Shown: positions 40,802-50,996, counted from the stretch's first letter. The stretch: DNA of 64,000 nucleotides from Pseudomonas sp. (GCF_030147005.1 NZ_JASLAW010000053.1:4633-68632); one strand, 5' to 3'. The notes: a model not told the origin generated them from the letters alone. Translations and numbers: made by a program.

Positions 40802-41797
40802 TCAGCCCTTGGGCGCTTTGCGCGGGATGGCGTTGAGGACGGGATTGCCATCCTGGTTCTGGGTCAGGTAGACCGGCAGCACCTTGGGCAGCGACGGGAT
40901 GAGGTTGTTGATATCACTGAGGTTATAGATGCCGCCAATGCGGATTGCCCCGGTGCCGGCATCAGCCAGCATCACCGGTTTGCTCAAATAGCGGTTGATC
41001 AGCGGCAGCGCATCGGCCAAAGCCAGGTTGTCGAGTACCAGTTTGCCCGAACGCCAGGCAAGCGCTGTGTCATCGGGCTTGATCGCGGCGACTTGCGGGG
41101 TGGCGTCGCCCTGGTGATAGCTTGCCTGCATTCCCGGGGTAAGCGGCACGCTGCCATGCACCAGGTCGCTGGCGATCTGCACAGAGCCTTCAAGCAACAT
41201 CACCCGCACCTGGTCTTCATATTTCCAGACGTTGAACTGGGTGCCCGTCACCCGAATCTGCCCATCGCCGGCCTGCACGACAAAAGGGTGATCACCGTCG
41301 TGAGTGACGTTGAAAAACGCTTCACCTTTTTTCAATGTCACCTGACGGCGGTCTTTGTAATCGCTGTAGACCAATTCGGTGCCCAGGTTCAGATCCACCT
41401 GGCTGCCATCGCCTAGGGTAACGGTGCGTAAGCCGTTGACCGCTTCGAAATGCTTATAGGCGCTTGGCAACCAGCCGGTTTCCCAGCCGGTAAAAGCGGC
41501 CAAGGGTAACGCGGCCAGGCAAATGGCGGCCGCGACCGCGTAGGTGTGCCAGCGTGGGCGCGGCTTGAACGGCATCACGATGGGTGCCGGCGTGCTGCGC
41601 GGCAAATGATCGGCCACGTCCCAGATTTCCAGCATCGCCGCGTACTCGAAGGCGTGCAGCGGATGAGCGTCGTGCCATTGTTCAAACGCCTGACGGTCGG
41701 CGGCCGAGCAATCTTCGGCATGCAAGCGCATGCACCAATGCGCGGCGGCGTCGGTAATGGCGTCGTATTCGGCTTCTGAAAGGGACTTTTCGCTCAT
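40802..41797 (-). CDS. Orphan FecR-like anti-sigma factor
   Basis: A 331-residue protein of the FecR family. The N-terminal cytoplasmic sigma-binding part has AAAHWCMRLHAEDCSAADRQAF and W-rich positions. A single membrane helix follows (YAVAAAICLAALPLAAF), then the periplasmic FecR domain (GDGSQVDLNLGTELVY, KGEAFFNVTHDGDHPFVV, GTQFNVWKY) and a C-terminal secretin-like domain (NLALADALPLINRYL). FecR proteins normally pair with a FecI sigma factor and a TonB receptor carrying a signalling domain. Neither is adjacent; its neighbours are fapA and the giant toxin-like gene. The ATG at 41797 has AGGA seven bases upstream. Confidence 0.85.
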   Translation of the reverse strand: MSEKSLSEAEYDAITDAAAHWCMRLHAEDCSAADRQAFEQWHDAHPLHAFEYAAMLEIWDVADHLPRSTPAPIVMPFKPRPRWHTYAVAAAICLAALPLAAFTGWETGWLPSAYKHFEAVNGLRTVTLGDGSQVDLNLGTELVYSDYKDRRQVTLKKGEAFFNVTHDGDHPFVVQAGDGQIRVTGTQFNVWKYEDQVRVMLLEGSVQIASDLVHGSVPLTPGMQASYHQGDATPQVAAIKPDDTALAWRSGKLVLDNLALADALPLINRYLSKPVMLADAGTGAIRIGGIYNLSDINNLIPSLPKVLPVYLTQNQDGNPVLNAIPRKAPKG

Positions 41798-41964
41798 TGA
41801 CTCATCCTGATTTCTCACATTCTAACCCCCTGAAGCTCACAGCGAGAACAGCATCATGGCGATTGCATATCAATTGGAACTTATTCTTGTTTGAAAGCTC
41901 CGTGGGGCCGAGCGTAGTCACATTTGCTGCCTGGCTGGAACGCCTGACGTCTACCCGGCACCGC

Positions 41965-44900
41965 TCAGGCCCCCGGGTCCAAGACGCGGCCCAGATGGGT
42001 AATCAGGTAAGTCACCGAATCGGCGTTGCTCAGGATAGTGTCAATGCGCTTGTCAGGGCTGCTCATGAAAATCTGCCGGGCGTCATTAAGGTCCCTGGCG
42101 CCTGTGACCGTCAGGATTTTTTGTTTAAGGCTGGAGGTTGAAGTTTTACTGCTGTAGTCCTTCCATGTGAGGGTGACCTTATCCCAGGTCTTAAACAGCA
42201 TTGACGCCGGTGTCAGTGTGGACAACGCCGTGCTGTGCAAATCCTCCAGGGTGGTCTTGAGCGCTTGCGCGCCAGGTTTGCTCGGGTCAATCAGTTCGGG
42301 GAACGGGCACATGGTGTGGAGGTAAGCGATGTCTTCGGTATCGAGCTTAAGGTGCGTCACTTCGTGGATGATCGTGCTGGCGCGGGCGTGGGCCGATATG
42401 TCGAAGGGTGAGATCAGGCAGTTCTGGTACATATCCATTTGTGGGTCGAAGAAGCGATCAAGCAAATACAGGGTGTGGTTCGTGTCATCGGGGAGCGTCA
42501 GGGCGTAGTCGGCTGCCCGGTTAGTGCGGCTGGTTCCACTGACAAAGCGACTGGAGTCCGGTTTGGTCAAGGTCGGATTACTCAGCTCATCCAACATCAG
42601 ATCGACTATTTTCTCGACTCTCTCTAATTGAGCGGGGGTCAGGGAAAGGACGCCGAACAATTCGCCCAGAAATAAACCCACCCGGCTGAAAGGGTCACGA
42701 TTTACTGAAAAAAGCGCGATATTGCGCTTGCATGTGACGGTGTAAAAAGTCGCTACGTTCATGGCTTCGTTGATGACTTGAGCTTTCCAGCTGGACACGG
42801 CGGCAATTTCTCTAATGCCCCTCGCTTCGATATTGACCTCCCTGCGTTCGCCGCTTCGCGCACTCATGTGTCCCAGCAGGCCGCCGAACCGTGGGTTATG
42901 ACTGCGCAGGTCCAGCACCCAATGGCCTTGTGAATTGCGGGCAACATAGGAACCTTGCTGCTCGTCGTTGGCCAGGCACCAGTAGCGTGCGGTTTTCTCG
43001 ACTGAATACACCTTGCCTGCAAGCGGTATGTAGGTTTTTGAGGTCGCCTTGTCCTCATAAACATGGGAAGAGGCGTTCCGCTCAAGGTCCTCCAACGCGA
43101 TGTCGTGATGCTCGAAAGGTTGCAACGACGTGCGCGATGGCGCGGTGATGTCCAAGGTGGACAGGGTAGTGGCTGTGGGCAGTGTTTCGTCCGACGGCTT
43201 AGCTGCCGGTACTGCTTCATCGGTAGGCGGCGGGCTGTCGAGGCCCTCAAGCGCGTCACGCAATGCGGCCATTTGTGCGATGCCCAAGACAAAGTCCTTG
43301 AGCGCCGACTTCCATCGGTGTAGCTGCAGCGCTTCAGCTGAGCGTTTGAATAGCTTGTAGCTGCGCCAGACGACCAGCGGGTACGCGAGTTTGCCGGCCA
43401 TGAATTGCACCGCCGTGGGAATTTCCTCGACCAGCAGTTCGGTCACTTTCTCCCATAGAACCTTGGCACCTTCCACGAATTGACAACTGAGCATTTTGGA
43501 CAGCAACAGCGTGTTGTCGTTGAACAGGTAGTGAAGAAAGTTGCCTGTCACTTCGGACGAAGCGAGATGGATGTCGGAGACGCGACGAAGGTTCTCTTGC
43601 ATCAAGTGGCGATAAGTCGCCTGGTGTGGGTCGTCAAGGTGCAGCAGCACCCAGTCCTGCAGTTCTCCCGGCCTGTCCAACTCATCGAGCAGCGCTTGTT
43701 CGTCCCGATATTCCTTGAACACATGGTTTTCCCTGTAGGGCGCGTACAGCACCACAGGGCCGGAGGCGGGTGGAGTGGGGTCGATCAGGTACATGCCCAA
43801 TACTTTGACGGCGGTGGCGCCTTCGGTGGCAATCAACTCCATGGGCCGAACCCTCGCCGATGCCCCGGCGAGTGAGGCGCGTGCCAGGGCGTCGGGCATG
43901 TCGAAAACCTGCTGGACAAGACTCAGCGCCTGCGCTGAGAGTCGCTCCTGCAGCATTTGCTCGTGGGCCAGCTGCAAGGTTTGCCAGGGCAGCTGTTGGC
44001 AGAAAAGGCGTCGGCGTTGCAGGGCTTCAGCCGACTGGTCGTTCAGCTGGTTTTGCAACACCGTCTGGTAGGCGGTTTTCAGGTCCAATTGCCGCACCAT
44101 TTGAATCACCGCAGTGGCATCCAGGGTGGCGGGCAGCGGGGTGGCGGTACGCGAACGTGGACGGATGGTCGCGGTATCCATGTTCGGCAAGTGCCGCATG
44201 GCATAGTCGGTCAGGCTGTAGTCATGGATCTCGAAGGCCTGGTGAATCGGAATCAGGATGTTATCGGGGCTCAGGGCGTGGCCTGGGAAACGCGCATCAA
44301 GCAGTTTCGCAAGTGCTGCGAATGTGTGCGCGCGCAGCGGTACGATGCCATGCAGGTAGTCTTCTTCCTGAGGCGCGTTGTTGTGGTATTGCTCAAGCAG
44401 TTCCGCCTGATGGATCTGTTCCCGTGGCGGTGCCATTCCCAGCCAGACGGGCAGCGCTTGTTGATTGATCATGGTGGTGGCCACCGCGACGGCCCTGGCC
44501 AGGTTGGTCGGTGGGGCTTGCTCCAGGCTCATGTCCAGGCGGTTCTGCAGGGACCGGGCACGCAATTTCATGGAAAGCAGGTGATCAACGCCGTCCATGA
44601 CGAAATCGCGATAGGTTTTCAGGCGGTTATCCAGCACGTTGTCGTCAATGAGCTTCAGGGGGCCCAATCGATAAACCTGATGGGGGATGCGCAAGGAAAC
44701 CGGCAGGTTTTCCAGCAGGCTCAAGCGCTTGATCGGATGTTCCAGGCGCTGTGTCAGCGCTTGGTGCAATTCCATGATCGAGATAAAGACCTCATAACCG
44801 CTGCGAGGAGTCCAGAGCACCGCCTGGCCGGAGAGCTTGGGGTCGATACCGCCGCGCTCAGTGATTACAAATACGTTGGCGAGGGGCGTGGGTTGATCGA

Positions 44901-47109
44901 GTGAGCCCAGGCCCAGCGTCAATCCATAGGCATCCGGCATAAAGCCGTTGATGCCATGGCGGGTAATGCGCGAGAGGCTCTCGGGATTGAGTACCGTGTC
45001 GAGAAGCCCATGGCTGGTGGGATCTAATAGTTTACCCAGTAGCCTCAATTCGGCCTCGCTGCGCAACCCCAAGAGCATCGAGTGCGCATGTTTGTCGCGG
45101 TTGCTGTCGAGAAACACGCGGGTGAGTTCGTGCATGTCGTGATCGGAGAAAAGCTTCAAGACGCGCTCAATAATGCTGTTGAAGGCACTGAGTGTCAGGT
45201 TATGCAGCTGGAGGGCGACGTGGGGGTCACGCTTTACGTAAAACCAGGTGCGCGGTGAGCTGGACACCGGTGACGCTTCAAGGCTCAGGCGCTCGATGAA
45301 GTGTTCAACCATATTCAGGGACGACACCGGTGGGCGCTCTTCAATCTCTTCGGCGCGGGTCTCGTAGGTGTTGATATAGACGTCTTCTGCCTTGAGGTCC
45401 AGTTGCTGTATGTTCAGTTCCGCGTTCAAAGCGTGAGCGACGATGCCACGCAGGGTGGGGTGCTTTTTGCGATCCGCGTCCAGCGCCTGCTCGACGGCGT
45501 GCAGGCGCTGCAATTGCTGCTTGGCGCGCTCTGCCCGCACCGTGGACGGGCGACCATTGCCGCTGGTAATCGGGTGGGTAGTCCAGCGCCCGTTGGTATC
45601 CAGTAGCGCCAGGCGAGCATCAAGCATTGCACGTACATCCAGGGCGTAGTCGAGCAGGGCAGTCAGGTTCACCTGGCCATCACTGCGCCGATAGGTCGCC
45701 AGGGCGTGGTTCATATTACTGATTTGCTTGACGGCAATGTCTTCGACAATACCGGTAAACACGCTGCCGGTGACGGGGCGGGCCGCGATGTTTACCTGGT
45801 CCAGGCCAATAAAGGTGTTGCGCTCATCCAGGGACAGAAAGTTGAGTAACTCGTCTTCATGCCCTGCGGTCTTGAGCATGGTCAATAACGTATCTCTCAG
45901 GTCATCCATGTCTTTGAGCACCTGCACTCCATGCGATTGCGTATACAGGTACGCATGGCTTTCGTGGATCATCAGGGTGCTGGCCAGTTCCACGTAGTGC
46001 TGATACGGCGCGTAGACCTGCACTTTTTCCACGCTCAGTTGGCTGGCGTGGGCGCTGCGCGCGCTCTCGTCAGGCAGGAACATTGCCTGGAACATGTGGC
46101 TTTCTTCGGCGCTGATCACCGATGTCTGGCGCTTGAGCAGCACATCGACGCGAAACTTTTCACCCATGATTTGCGCGAAAAGCTCCACGCGTGAGGCGCC
46201 ATCGCCGATGTCTTCGTTCCAGTAAGTTTGCAGCAGGCCGTCCAACAGTTTGGAGAGAACGCCGGAGGTTTCTTCGACCAACGCTTCCCAGCGCTGGTTG
46301 TCCTCTTCCAGCTGGGCCTGGGTAAAGGCAGTGGTGACATGCTTGGGGTTGAAGAATTCACGGGTTTGCTCCGTGGGCCAGGCATGTTTCACATAAAACT
46401 GCAGGAATGCTTCGCTTAACGGCAGGGATTGGACCCAGCGTCGATCACCGTCGGCGGGGTGGCGTATAAAAAAGTTTACCCGTGTGTGGCGTTGATCCAG
46501 GCCCGGGAAGTAGTTGCGCGCCATGATGATCAGTACGGTGTCGAGCATCCAGGGCAAGGTAGGAATCTTTTTCAGATGTTCAAGCATCAAATTGACATTG
46601 GCCTGCTGGCAGGCCATGAGGGTTTGCTCCTGGTCTTCACTGACCGCCCCCTCGATCACCGCGCTGGTCACCGTCAGCGCGGTGCCGATGGGTAATGCGT
46701 TGCGCTGGGTAATCGAGAGGAAACTCATCAAGTCGACGCGTTGCACCGAGTCCGCCAACTGTTCGCCGACCTCGACGAGCAGTGAGGCAGGGTCGGCAAA
46801 TACCTGAATGCCGCCATAAGGCGTGTAAAGCAGGGCTTTGCCACCGTCCGGCGTGGGGCTCATCATAAAGGCCCCGGCGAGTGGTATCGCGATGTGGCCC
46901 TGAGCGTTAATCAGCAGCTTTTCCACGCGCATGGGATGGCTGAGCAGGCGCGTATTCTGACGGTCGGTATCGCTTACGTAATACAGGTTATGCAGCCACT
47001 CAAGATCTTTGACGCTCAGGCCTAGCGCTCGCTCGCGCTCGCTCGGCGTTTTCCTGCTGACGGGCCTCAGGAATTCATCGAAAAAATACGGGGGGGTTAC
47101 GCTGAGCAT
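41965..47109 (-). CDS. Giant toxin-like protein with C-terminal HExxH metalloprotease-like domain
   Basis: A 1714-residue protein with no signal peptide. It resembles the large Pseudomonas proteins annotated as DUF6543 or dermonecrotic-toxin-like, with repeated NALPIGTAL/LLYTPYGGIQVF-type blocks (residues about 90, 740 and 1150: LLYTPYGG, LWTPRSGYEVF, LYAPYREN). The last 350 residues hold TIIHEVTH (H1582, E1583, H1586) followed by DTEDIAY (1590-1596). That is an HExxH motif with a following GTxD-like aspartate, as in aspzincin metalloproteases. Toxin function and secretion route are inference. No immunity gene is obvious; the next gene downstream is the orphan FecR. Confidence 0.7.
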   Translation of the reverse strand: MLSVTPPYFFDEFLRPVSRKTPSERERALGLSVKDLEWLHNLYYVSDTDRQNTRLLSHPMRVEKLLINAQGHIAIPLAGAFMMSPTPDGGKALLYTPYGGIQVFADPASLLVEVGEQLADSVQRVDLMSFLSITQRNALPIGTALTVTSAVIEGAVSEDQEQTLMACQQANVNLMLEHLKKIPTLPWMLDTVLIIMARNYFPGLDQRHTRVNFFIRHPADGDRRWVQSLPLSEAFLQFYVKHAWPTEQTREFFNPKHVTTAFTQAQLEEDNQRWEALVEETSGVLSKLLDGLLQTYWNEDIGDGASRVELFAQIMGEKFRVDVLLKRQTSVISAEESHMFQAMFLPDESARSAHASQLSVEKVQVYAPYQHYVELASTLMIHESHAYLYTQSHGVQVLKDMDDLRDTLLTMLKTAGHEDELLNFLSLDERNTFIGLDQVNIAARPVTGSVFTGIVEDIAVKQISNMNHALATYRRSDGQVNLTALLDYALDVRAMLDARLALLDTNGRWTTHPITSGNGRPSTVRAERAKQQLQRLHAVEQALDADRKKHPTLRGIVAHALNAELNIQQLDLKAEDVYINTYETRAEEIEERPPVSSLNMVEHFIERLSLEASPVSSSPRTWFYVKRDPHVALQLHNLTLSAFNSIIERVLKLFSDHDMHELTRVFLDSNRDKHAHSMLLGLRSEAELRLLGKLLDPTSHGLLDTVLNPESLSRITRHGINGFMPDAYGLTLGLGSLDQPTPLANVFVITERGGIDPKLSGQAVLWTPRSGYEVFISIMELHQALTQRLEHPIKRLSLLENLPVSLRIPHQVYRLGPLKLIDDNVLDNRLKTYRDFVMDGVDHLLSMKLRARSLQNRLDMSLEQAPPTNLARAVAVATTMINQQALPVWLGMAPPREQIHQAELLEQYHNNAPQEEDYLHGIVPLRAHTFAALAKLLDARFPGHALSPDNILIPIHQAFEIHDYSLTDYAMRHLPNMDTATIRPRSRTATPLPATLDATAVIQMVRQLDLKTAYQTVLQNQLNDQSAEALQRRRLFCQQLPWQTLQLAHEQMLQERLSAQALSLVQQVFDMPDALARASLAGASARVRPMELIATEGATAVKVLGMYLIDPTPPASGPVVLYAPYRENHVFKEYRDEQALLDELDRPGELQDWVLLHLDDPHQATYRHLMQENLRRVSDIHLASSEVTGNFLHYLFNDNTLLLSKMLSCQFVEGAKVLWEKVTELLVEEIPTAVQFMAGKLAYPLVVWRSYKLFKRSAEALQLHRWKSALKDFVLGIAQMAALRDALEGLDSPPPTDEAVPAAKPSDETLPTATTLSTLDITAPSRTSLQPFEHHDIALEDLERNASSHVYEDKATSKTYIPLAGKVYSVEKTARYWCLANDEQQGSYVARNSQGHWVLDLRSHNPRFGGLLGHMSARSGERREVNIEARGIREIAAVSSWKAQVINEAMNVATFYTVTCKRNIALFSVNRDPFSRVGLFLGELFGVLSLTPAQLERVEKIVDLMLDELSNPTLTKPDSSRFVSGTSRTNRAADYALTLPDDTNHTLYLLDRFFDPQMDMYQNCLISPFDISAHARASTIIHEVTHLKLDTEDIAYLHTMCPFPELIDPSKPGAQALKTTLEDLHSTALSTLTPASMLFKTWDKVTLTWKDYSSKTSTSSLKQKILTVTGARDLNDARQIFMSSPDKRIDTILSNADSVTYLITHLGRVLDPGA

Positions 47110-47277
47110 CGCCGGTCTCTATCGTGCTTGGGGAGCATCAGGGTAAGGACGCGCAATCTGCAAGCTGGGGTAAATAATGAGATTCGGCACACGTTGACAG
47201 CAGACGCCGCGCGTGGTTTTTAAGCAGGACCCGGACGTTCATTCGTTGCCCCTCCAATCATAAAAACGGAGCTTCAA

Positions 47278-48315
47278 ATGCCTGCGCAGTCTCCGACAGT
47301 CGACACCGCTTCAACCTTGATCGGCTTTACCGAGTTGGTGGCCTTGCTCCAACAGGTGTTCGTCAGCCACGGCACGTCGCCAGAGGTGGCGGCCATCCTC
47401 GCGCACAACTGCGCCAGCGCCGAGCGTGATGGTGCCCACAGCCACGGTATTTTTCGCATTCCCGGTTACCTGTCGACGCTGGCCAGTGGCTGGGTGGATG
47501 GCACGGCGGTGCCGACGGTCACGGATGTGGCTTCAGGCTTCGTGCGGGTCGATGCCCGCAACGGCTTCGCCCAACCGGCCCTGACGGCGGCTCGCCCGTT
47601 ACTGGTGGACAAAGCCCGCAGCGCCGGTATCGCCTTGCTGGCAATCCATAATTCCCATCACTTCGCGGCGTTGTGGCCGGATGTCGAACCTTTCGCTGAA
47701 GAAGGGCTGGTGGCGCTCAGCGTGGTCAACAGCATGACCTGCGTGGTGCCCCACGGTGCCGACCGCCCGCTGTTCGGCACCAACCCCATCGCGTTCGCCG
47801 CGCCGCGCGCCGACGGCGCCCCGATTGTGTTCGACCTGGCCACCAGCGCCATTGCCCATGGCGACGTGCAGATTGCCGCACGCAAAGGCGAACGCCTACC
47901 GCCGGGCATGGGCGTGGACAGCCTCGGCCAGCCGACCCAGGACCCGAAGGCCATTCTCGAAGGCGGCGCGCTGTTGCCGTTCGGCGGGCACAAGGGTTCG
48001 GCGCTGTCGATGATGGTCGAGTTGCTGGCGGCCGCGTTAACGGGCGGTAATTTTTCGTTCGAGTTCAATTGGGCGGACCATCCGGGCGCGCGTACGCCCT
48101 GGACGGGCCAGTTGCTGATTGTCATCGATCCAAGCAAGACTGCCGGGCAAAGCTTCGCTGCGCGCAGCCAGGAACTGGTGCGGCAGATGCATGCGGCGGG
48201 GTTACGGCGGTTGCCGGGGGATCGGCGGCATCGCACACGGGCGAAGTCGCAGGAAACAGGGATTGAACTTGAGGTGCAGGAACTGCGGCAGTTGCGAGCG
48301 TTGGCTGCCGGTTGA
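47278..48315 (+). CDS. dpkA: Delta-1-piperideine-2-carboxylate / pyrroline-2-carboxylate reductase
   Basis: A 345-residue member of the malate/L-lactate dehydrogenase-like family that matches Pseudomonas DpkA closely. Conserved blocks are NCASAERDGAHSHGIFRIPGY, IHNSHHFAALWPDVEPF (catalytic histidine) and LLPFGGHKGSALSMMVELLA. DpkA reduces piperideine- and pyrroline-2-carboxylate with NADPH in D-lysine and D-proline catabolism. GGAG lies six bases before the ATG. The C-terminal 30 residues are charged and differ from the reference pattern I recall. Confidence 0.85.
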   Translation: MPAQSPTVDTASTLIGFTELVALLQQVFVSHGTSPEVAAILAHNCASAERDGAHSHGIFRIPGYLSTLASGWVDGTAVPTVTDVASGFVRVDARNGFAQPALTAARPLLVDKARSAGIALLAIHNSHHFAALWPDVEPFAEEGLVALSVVNSMTCVVPHGADRPLFGTNPIAFAAPRADGAPIVFDLATSAIAHGDVQIAARKGERLPPGMGVDSLGQPTQDPKAILEGGALLPFGGHKGSALSMMVELLAAALTGGNFSFEFNWADHPGARTPWTGQLLIVIDPSKTAGQSFAARSQELVRQMHAAGLRRLPGDRRHRTRAKSQETGIELEVQELRQLRALAAG

Positions 48316-48348
48316 AAGCGGCTGCGCCCAGGGCGCAGCCCTTACTCA

Positions 48349-48669
48349 TCAGTTGCGGCGACCGAGCAACAGGCCTACCACCAGGCCAAAGCCTGCGGAA
48401 ATGGCCACGGTCTGCCATGGATGGCCACCGATATAGGTCTCGGTGGCATCCACTACCGGCTTGCTGCGCTCACGTACGTTGGACACTGAGTCCAGGGCTT
48501 GCTTGAGTTTGATGGCGACCTGCTCGCGCAGGGTTTCACCTTCCTCGCCCACCAGTGATGCGCTGCTCTTGAGCAGTTTGTCGGATTCTTCAATCAGCGT
48601 GGTCAGTTCGCTGAAAGCTTGATCCTTGATTTGATCTTCGACGGATTGGGCGGCGGTTTTGCGGGCCAT
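48349..48669 (-). CDS. DUF883/ElaB-like membrane-anchored protein
   Basis: A 106-residue protein of the ElaB/YqjD (DUF883) family. A long amphipathic helical region (EDQIKDQAFSELTTLIEESDKLLKSSASL) precedes a C-terminal membrane segment (VAISAGFGLVVGLLLGR). ElaB-type proteins bind ribosomes and anchor them to the inner membrane in E. coli in stationary phase. It is convergent with dpkA. Confidence 0.85.
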   Translation of the reverse strand: MARKTAAQSVEDQIKDQAFSELTTLIEESDKLLKSSASLVGEEGETLREQVAIKLKQALDSVSNVRERSKPVVDATETYIGGHPWQTVAISAGFGLVVGLLLGRRN

Positions 48670-48830
48670 GTGTGACTCCTTGCAGTGGATGTGGCAGTGA
48701 ACAATGGAGTATCAGGCGGAGGCAAAAGTTGCAGTTATTTTGCCCGCTGGCCATTTGCGGCAAAATCGGAATCAGGACCTTTCGGCCTACAGTGTAAGAT
48801 GTCACCTATTTGTGCAGCAGGTAATTCAAC

Positions 48831-49085
48831 ATGAGCTTCAATCTCGCCAACAAGACCCTCGCCGAACGCGCCGAGCTGGAAGATGAAAAGTCCCGTCTTT
48901 ACGACCTGTGGCAAACCAACCTGGGCAAAGCCAAGGGCGAAGCCGCGCGGTTGTTCGGTGAGCGCGCCAAGCGCAAGGGCAAATGGGCTGAATGGGTGCG
49001 AGCCGAGCTGGACGGCATGTCGCCGCCGGAGTTTTCCAACATGGTGCGCAGCGAAGTCAACAAGTTGATGGCGGCGGCTAAATAA
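48831..49085 (+). CDS. Small charged protein of unknown function
   Basis: An 84-residue basic, mostly helical protein (LANKTLAERAELEDEKSRLYDLW, then KGKWAEWVRAELDGMSPPEF). It has a spaced AGGTA-type site before the ATG. It converges on and overlaps the LysR gene by eight bases. No family recognised. Confidence 0.6.
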   Translation: MSFNLANKTLAERAELEDEKSRLYDLWQTNLGKAKGEAARLFGERAKRKGKWAEWVRAELDGMSPPEFSNMVRSEVNKLMAAAK

Positions 49086-49986
49086 AGCACTCCTCGATTG
49101 CCTCGCGCACTTTCAGCAGCAGGGGGTCGAGCTGGGCCTGGGTGCGCCAGCCCAGCTCCACCGGGTAACGCGGCAACGCCAACGGGCAAGGCAAAACGCG
49201 CAAGCCGGTGAGGCAGGCGATGGCCTCGGCGGCATGCCCGGGGATCGTCGCCACCGCCGCGCTGCCCTTGAGCAGAAACGCCAACGCGGCAAAGTGGCTG
49301 GTGGACGCGCACACCTGGCGGCTCAAGCCGTGCGCCGCCAAGCCCTCATCGGTAATGCCGATAAACCCGCTCGACGACACCAGCACATGTTCGCGCGCGA
49401 CGAACTCCGTCAGGTCGATGTGTTGCTGGCCGGGCGCCAGGCTGTTCGGGTCCACCAGGCAGCGGTAGTCACCTTCGCCGAGCACTTGCCGACTCAGGCG
49501 CCGTTCGGCAAACCCACCAGCGGTGATCGCCATATCCAGGCTGCGGTCGAGCAGGGCATCGGCGACGATCTGGCTGTGGGTCTGGCGGAAAATCACCCGC
49601 AGTTTCGGCAGGCGCTGTGCGACGCTGTCCATCAGTCGGCGGCCGTAGGCAATCTCGAAGTCATCGGACAGGCCCAACACCACGGAGCGGCCCTGATAGT
49701 TCGGGCTCTGCGGATTGACCATCGCCAGGCTTTGCCGACAGCGGGCCAGCGCCTCGCTGATCACCGGTTTCAATTGATTGGCGCGAACGGTCGGTGCCAG
49801 TCCACGGCCCGTACGCACAAATAACTGATCACCGTACAGCTCGCGCAAGCGCCGCAACCCGGCGCTGATTGCCGACTGCGTCACCCCCAGGCGCAACGCC
49901 GCGCGGCTGGCGCTGGACTCGTCATGCAGGGCTTCGAAGGTTTTCAGCAGGTTCAAATCGACCTGGGTGATATCTATCTGGCTCAT
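49078..49986 (-). CDS. LysR-type regulator divergent from the nitrilase gene
   Basis: A 302-residue LysR protein. The N-terminal HTH is QVDLNLLKTFEALHDESSASRAALRLGVTQSAISAGLRRLRELYG, followed by the usual substrate-binding domain (VLGLSDDFEIAYGRRLM). It is divergent from the nitrilase gene at 50070 with 83 bases between, the classical layout for LysR control of the neighbour. The ATG at 49986 (MSQID) is chosen over a GTG at 49998. The inducer is unknown. Confidence 0.88.
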   Translation of the reverse strand: MSQIDITQVDLNLLKTFEALHDESSASRAALRLGVTQSAISAGLRRLRELYGDQLFVRTGRGLAPTVRANQLKPVISEALARCRQSLAMVNPQSPNYQGRSVVLGLSDDFEIAYGRRLMDSVAQRLPKLRVIFRQTHSQIVADALLDRSLDMAITAGGFAERRLSRQVLGEGDYRCLVDPNSLAPGQQHIDLTEFVAREHVLVSSSGFIGITDEGLAAHGLSRQVCASTSHFAALAFLLKGSAAVATIPGHAAEAIACLTGLRVLPCPLALPRYPVELGWRTQAQLDPLLLKVREAIEECFI

Positions 49987-50069
49987 ATCATTTAGCACTG
50001 AAGTGGGCTTTATTCATGATCAAGCCTGGCCGGAGAATGGGCAACCCCCACTGACTTGGAGTGACCGTG

Positions 50070-50996
50070 ATGCCTGTTTCTACCGTGGCTGCTTTACAAA
50101 TTGGCTCGGCGCCTGGCGGCAAGGCCGAAACCCTCGAACAGATACTGGCGTATGAAGCACAGATCCGGCTGAGCGGCGCGCAACTGGTGGTGATGCCCGA
50201 AGCCTTGCTGGGGGGCTATCCCAAAGGCGAAGGTTTCGGCACGCAACTGGGTTACCGCCTGCCGCAAGGGCGTGAAGCCTTCGCCCGCTACTTTGCCAAT
50301 GCTATCGATGTGCCGGGTAGCGAAACCGATGCGTTGGCCGGGTTATCCACCCGCACCGGCGCGAGCCTGGTACTCGGCGTGATCGAGCGCAGTGGCAGTA
50401 CCTTGTATTGCACCGTGTTGTATTTCGAGCCCAAGGGCGGGCTGGTGGCCAAGCACCGCAAGCTGATGCCCACCGGCACCGAACGGCTGATCTGGGGCAA
50501 GGGCGACGGCTCCACGTTAGCGGTGGTCGACAGCGCGGTAGGGCGGATCGGCGGCGCGGTGTGCTGGGAAAACATGATGCCGCTGCTGCGTACCGCAATG
50601 TACGCCAAGGGTGTACAGGTGTGGTGCGCACCCACCGTGGACGAGCGCGAGATGTGGCAGGTGAGCATGCGCCACGTGGCCCATGAAGGGCGCTGCTTTG
50701 TGGTGAGCGCCTGCCAGGTACAGGACTCGCCCGAGGCGTTGGGCGTGGAGGTTGCCAACTGGCCGGCGGATCGAGCATTGATTGCCGGTGGCAGCGTGAT
50801 CGTCGGGCCGATGGGCGACATACTTGCCGGGCCGCTGGTGGGTGAAGCGGGACTGTTGACCGCGCGCATCGATACCGATGAGTTGGTGCGGGCCAGGTAT
50901 GACTACGACGTGGTGGGGCATTATGCCCGCCCGGATGTCTTCGAATTGGTGGTGGACGAGCGCGCCAGGCCGGGCGTGCGCTCTATCACTGACTAA
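50070..50996 (+). CDS. Nitrilase
   Basis: A 308-residue carbon-nitrogen hydrolase. The catalytic triad is visible: E44 in [15 protein letters not shown]131 in [16 protein letters not shown] and C165 in [13 protein letters not shown]. The extended RKLMPTxxERLIWGxGDGS segment is typical of true nitrilases, which turn organic nitriles into acids and ammonia, rather than amidases. GGAG lies eight bases before the ATG. Control by the divergent LysR protein is likely. The nitrile substrate (aromatic, indole-3-acetonitrile or aliphatic) cannot be decided. Confidence 0.9.
   Translation: MPVSTVAALQIGSAPGGKAETLEQILAYEAQIRLSGAQLVVMPEALLGGYPKGEGFGTQLGYRLPQGREAFARYFANAIDVPGSETDALAGLSTRTGASLVLGVIERSGSTLYCTVLYFEPKGGLVAKHRKLMPTGTERLIWGKGDGSTLAVVDSAVGRIGGAVCWENMMPLLRTAMYAKGVQVWCAPTVDEREMWQVSMRHVAHEGRCFVVSACQVQDSPEALGVEVANWPADRALIAGGSVIVGPMGDILAGPLVGEAGLLTARIDTDELVRARYDYDVVGHYARPDVFELVVDERARPGVRSITD

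Noticed and set aside
44000..44900. Possible second gene on the plus strand inside the giant toxin-like gene (315 codons near 43957-44904)
   Set aside because: The minus-strand frame is continuous over 1714 codons with family-like blocks; the plus-strand frame has no recognisable feature or ribosome-binding site.
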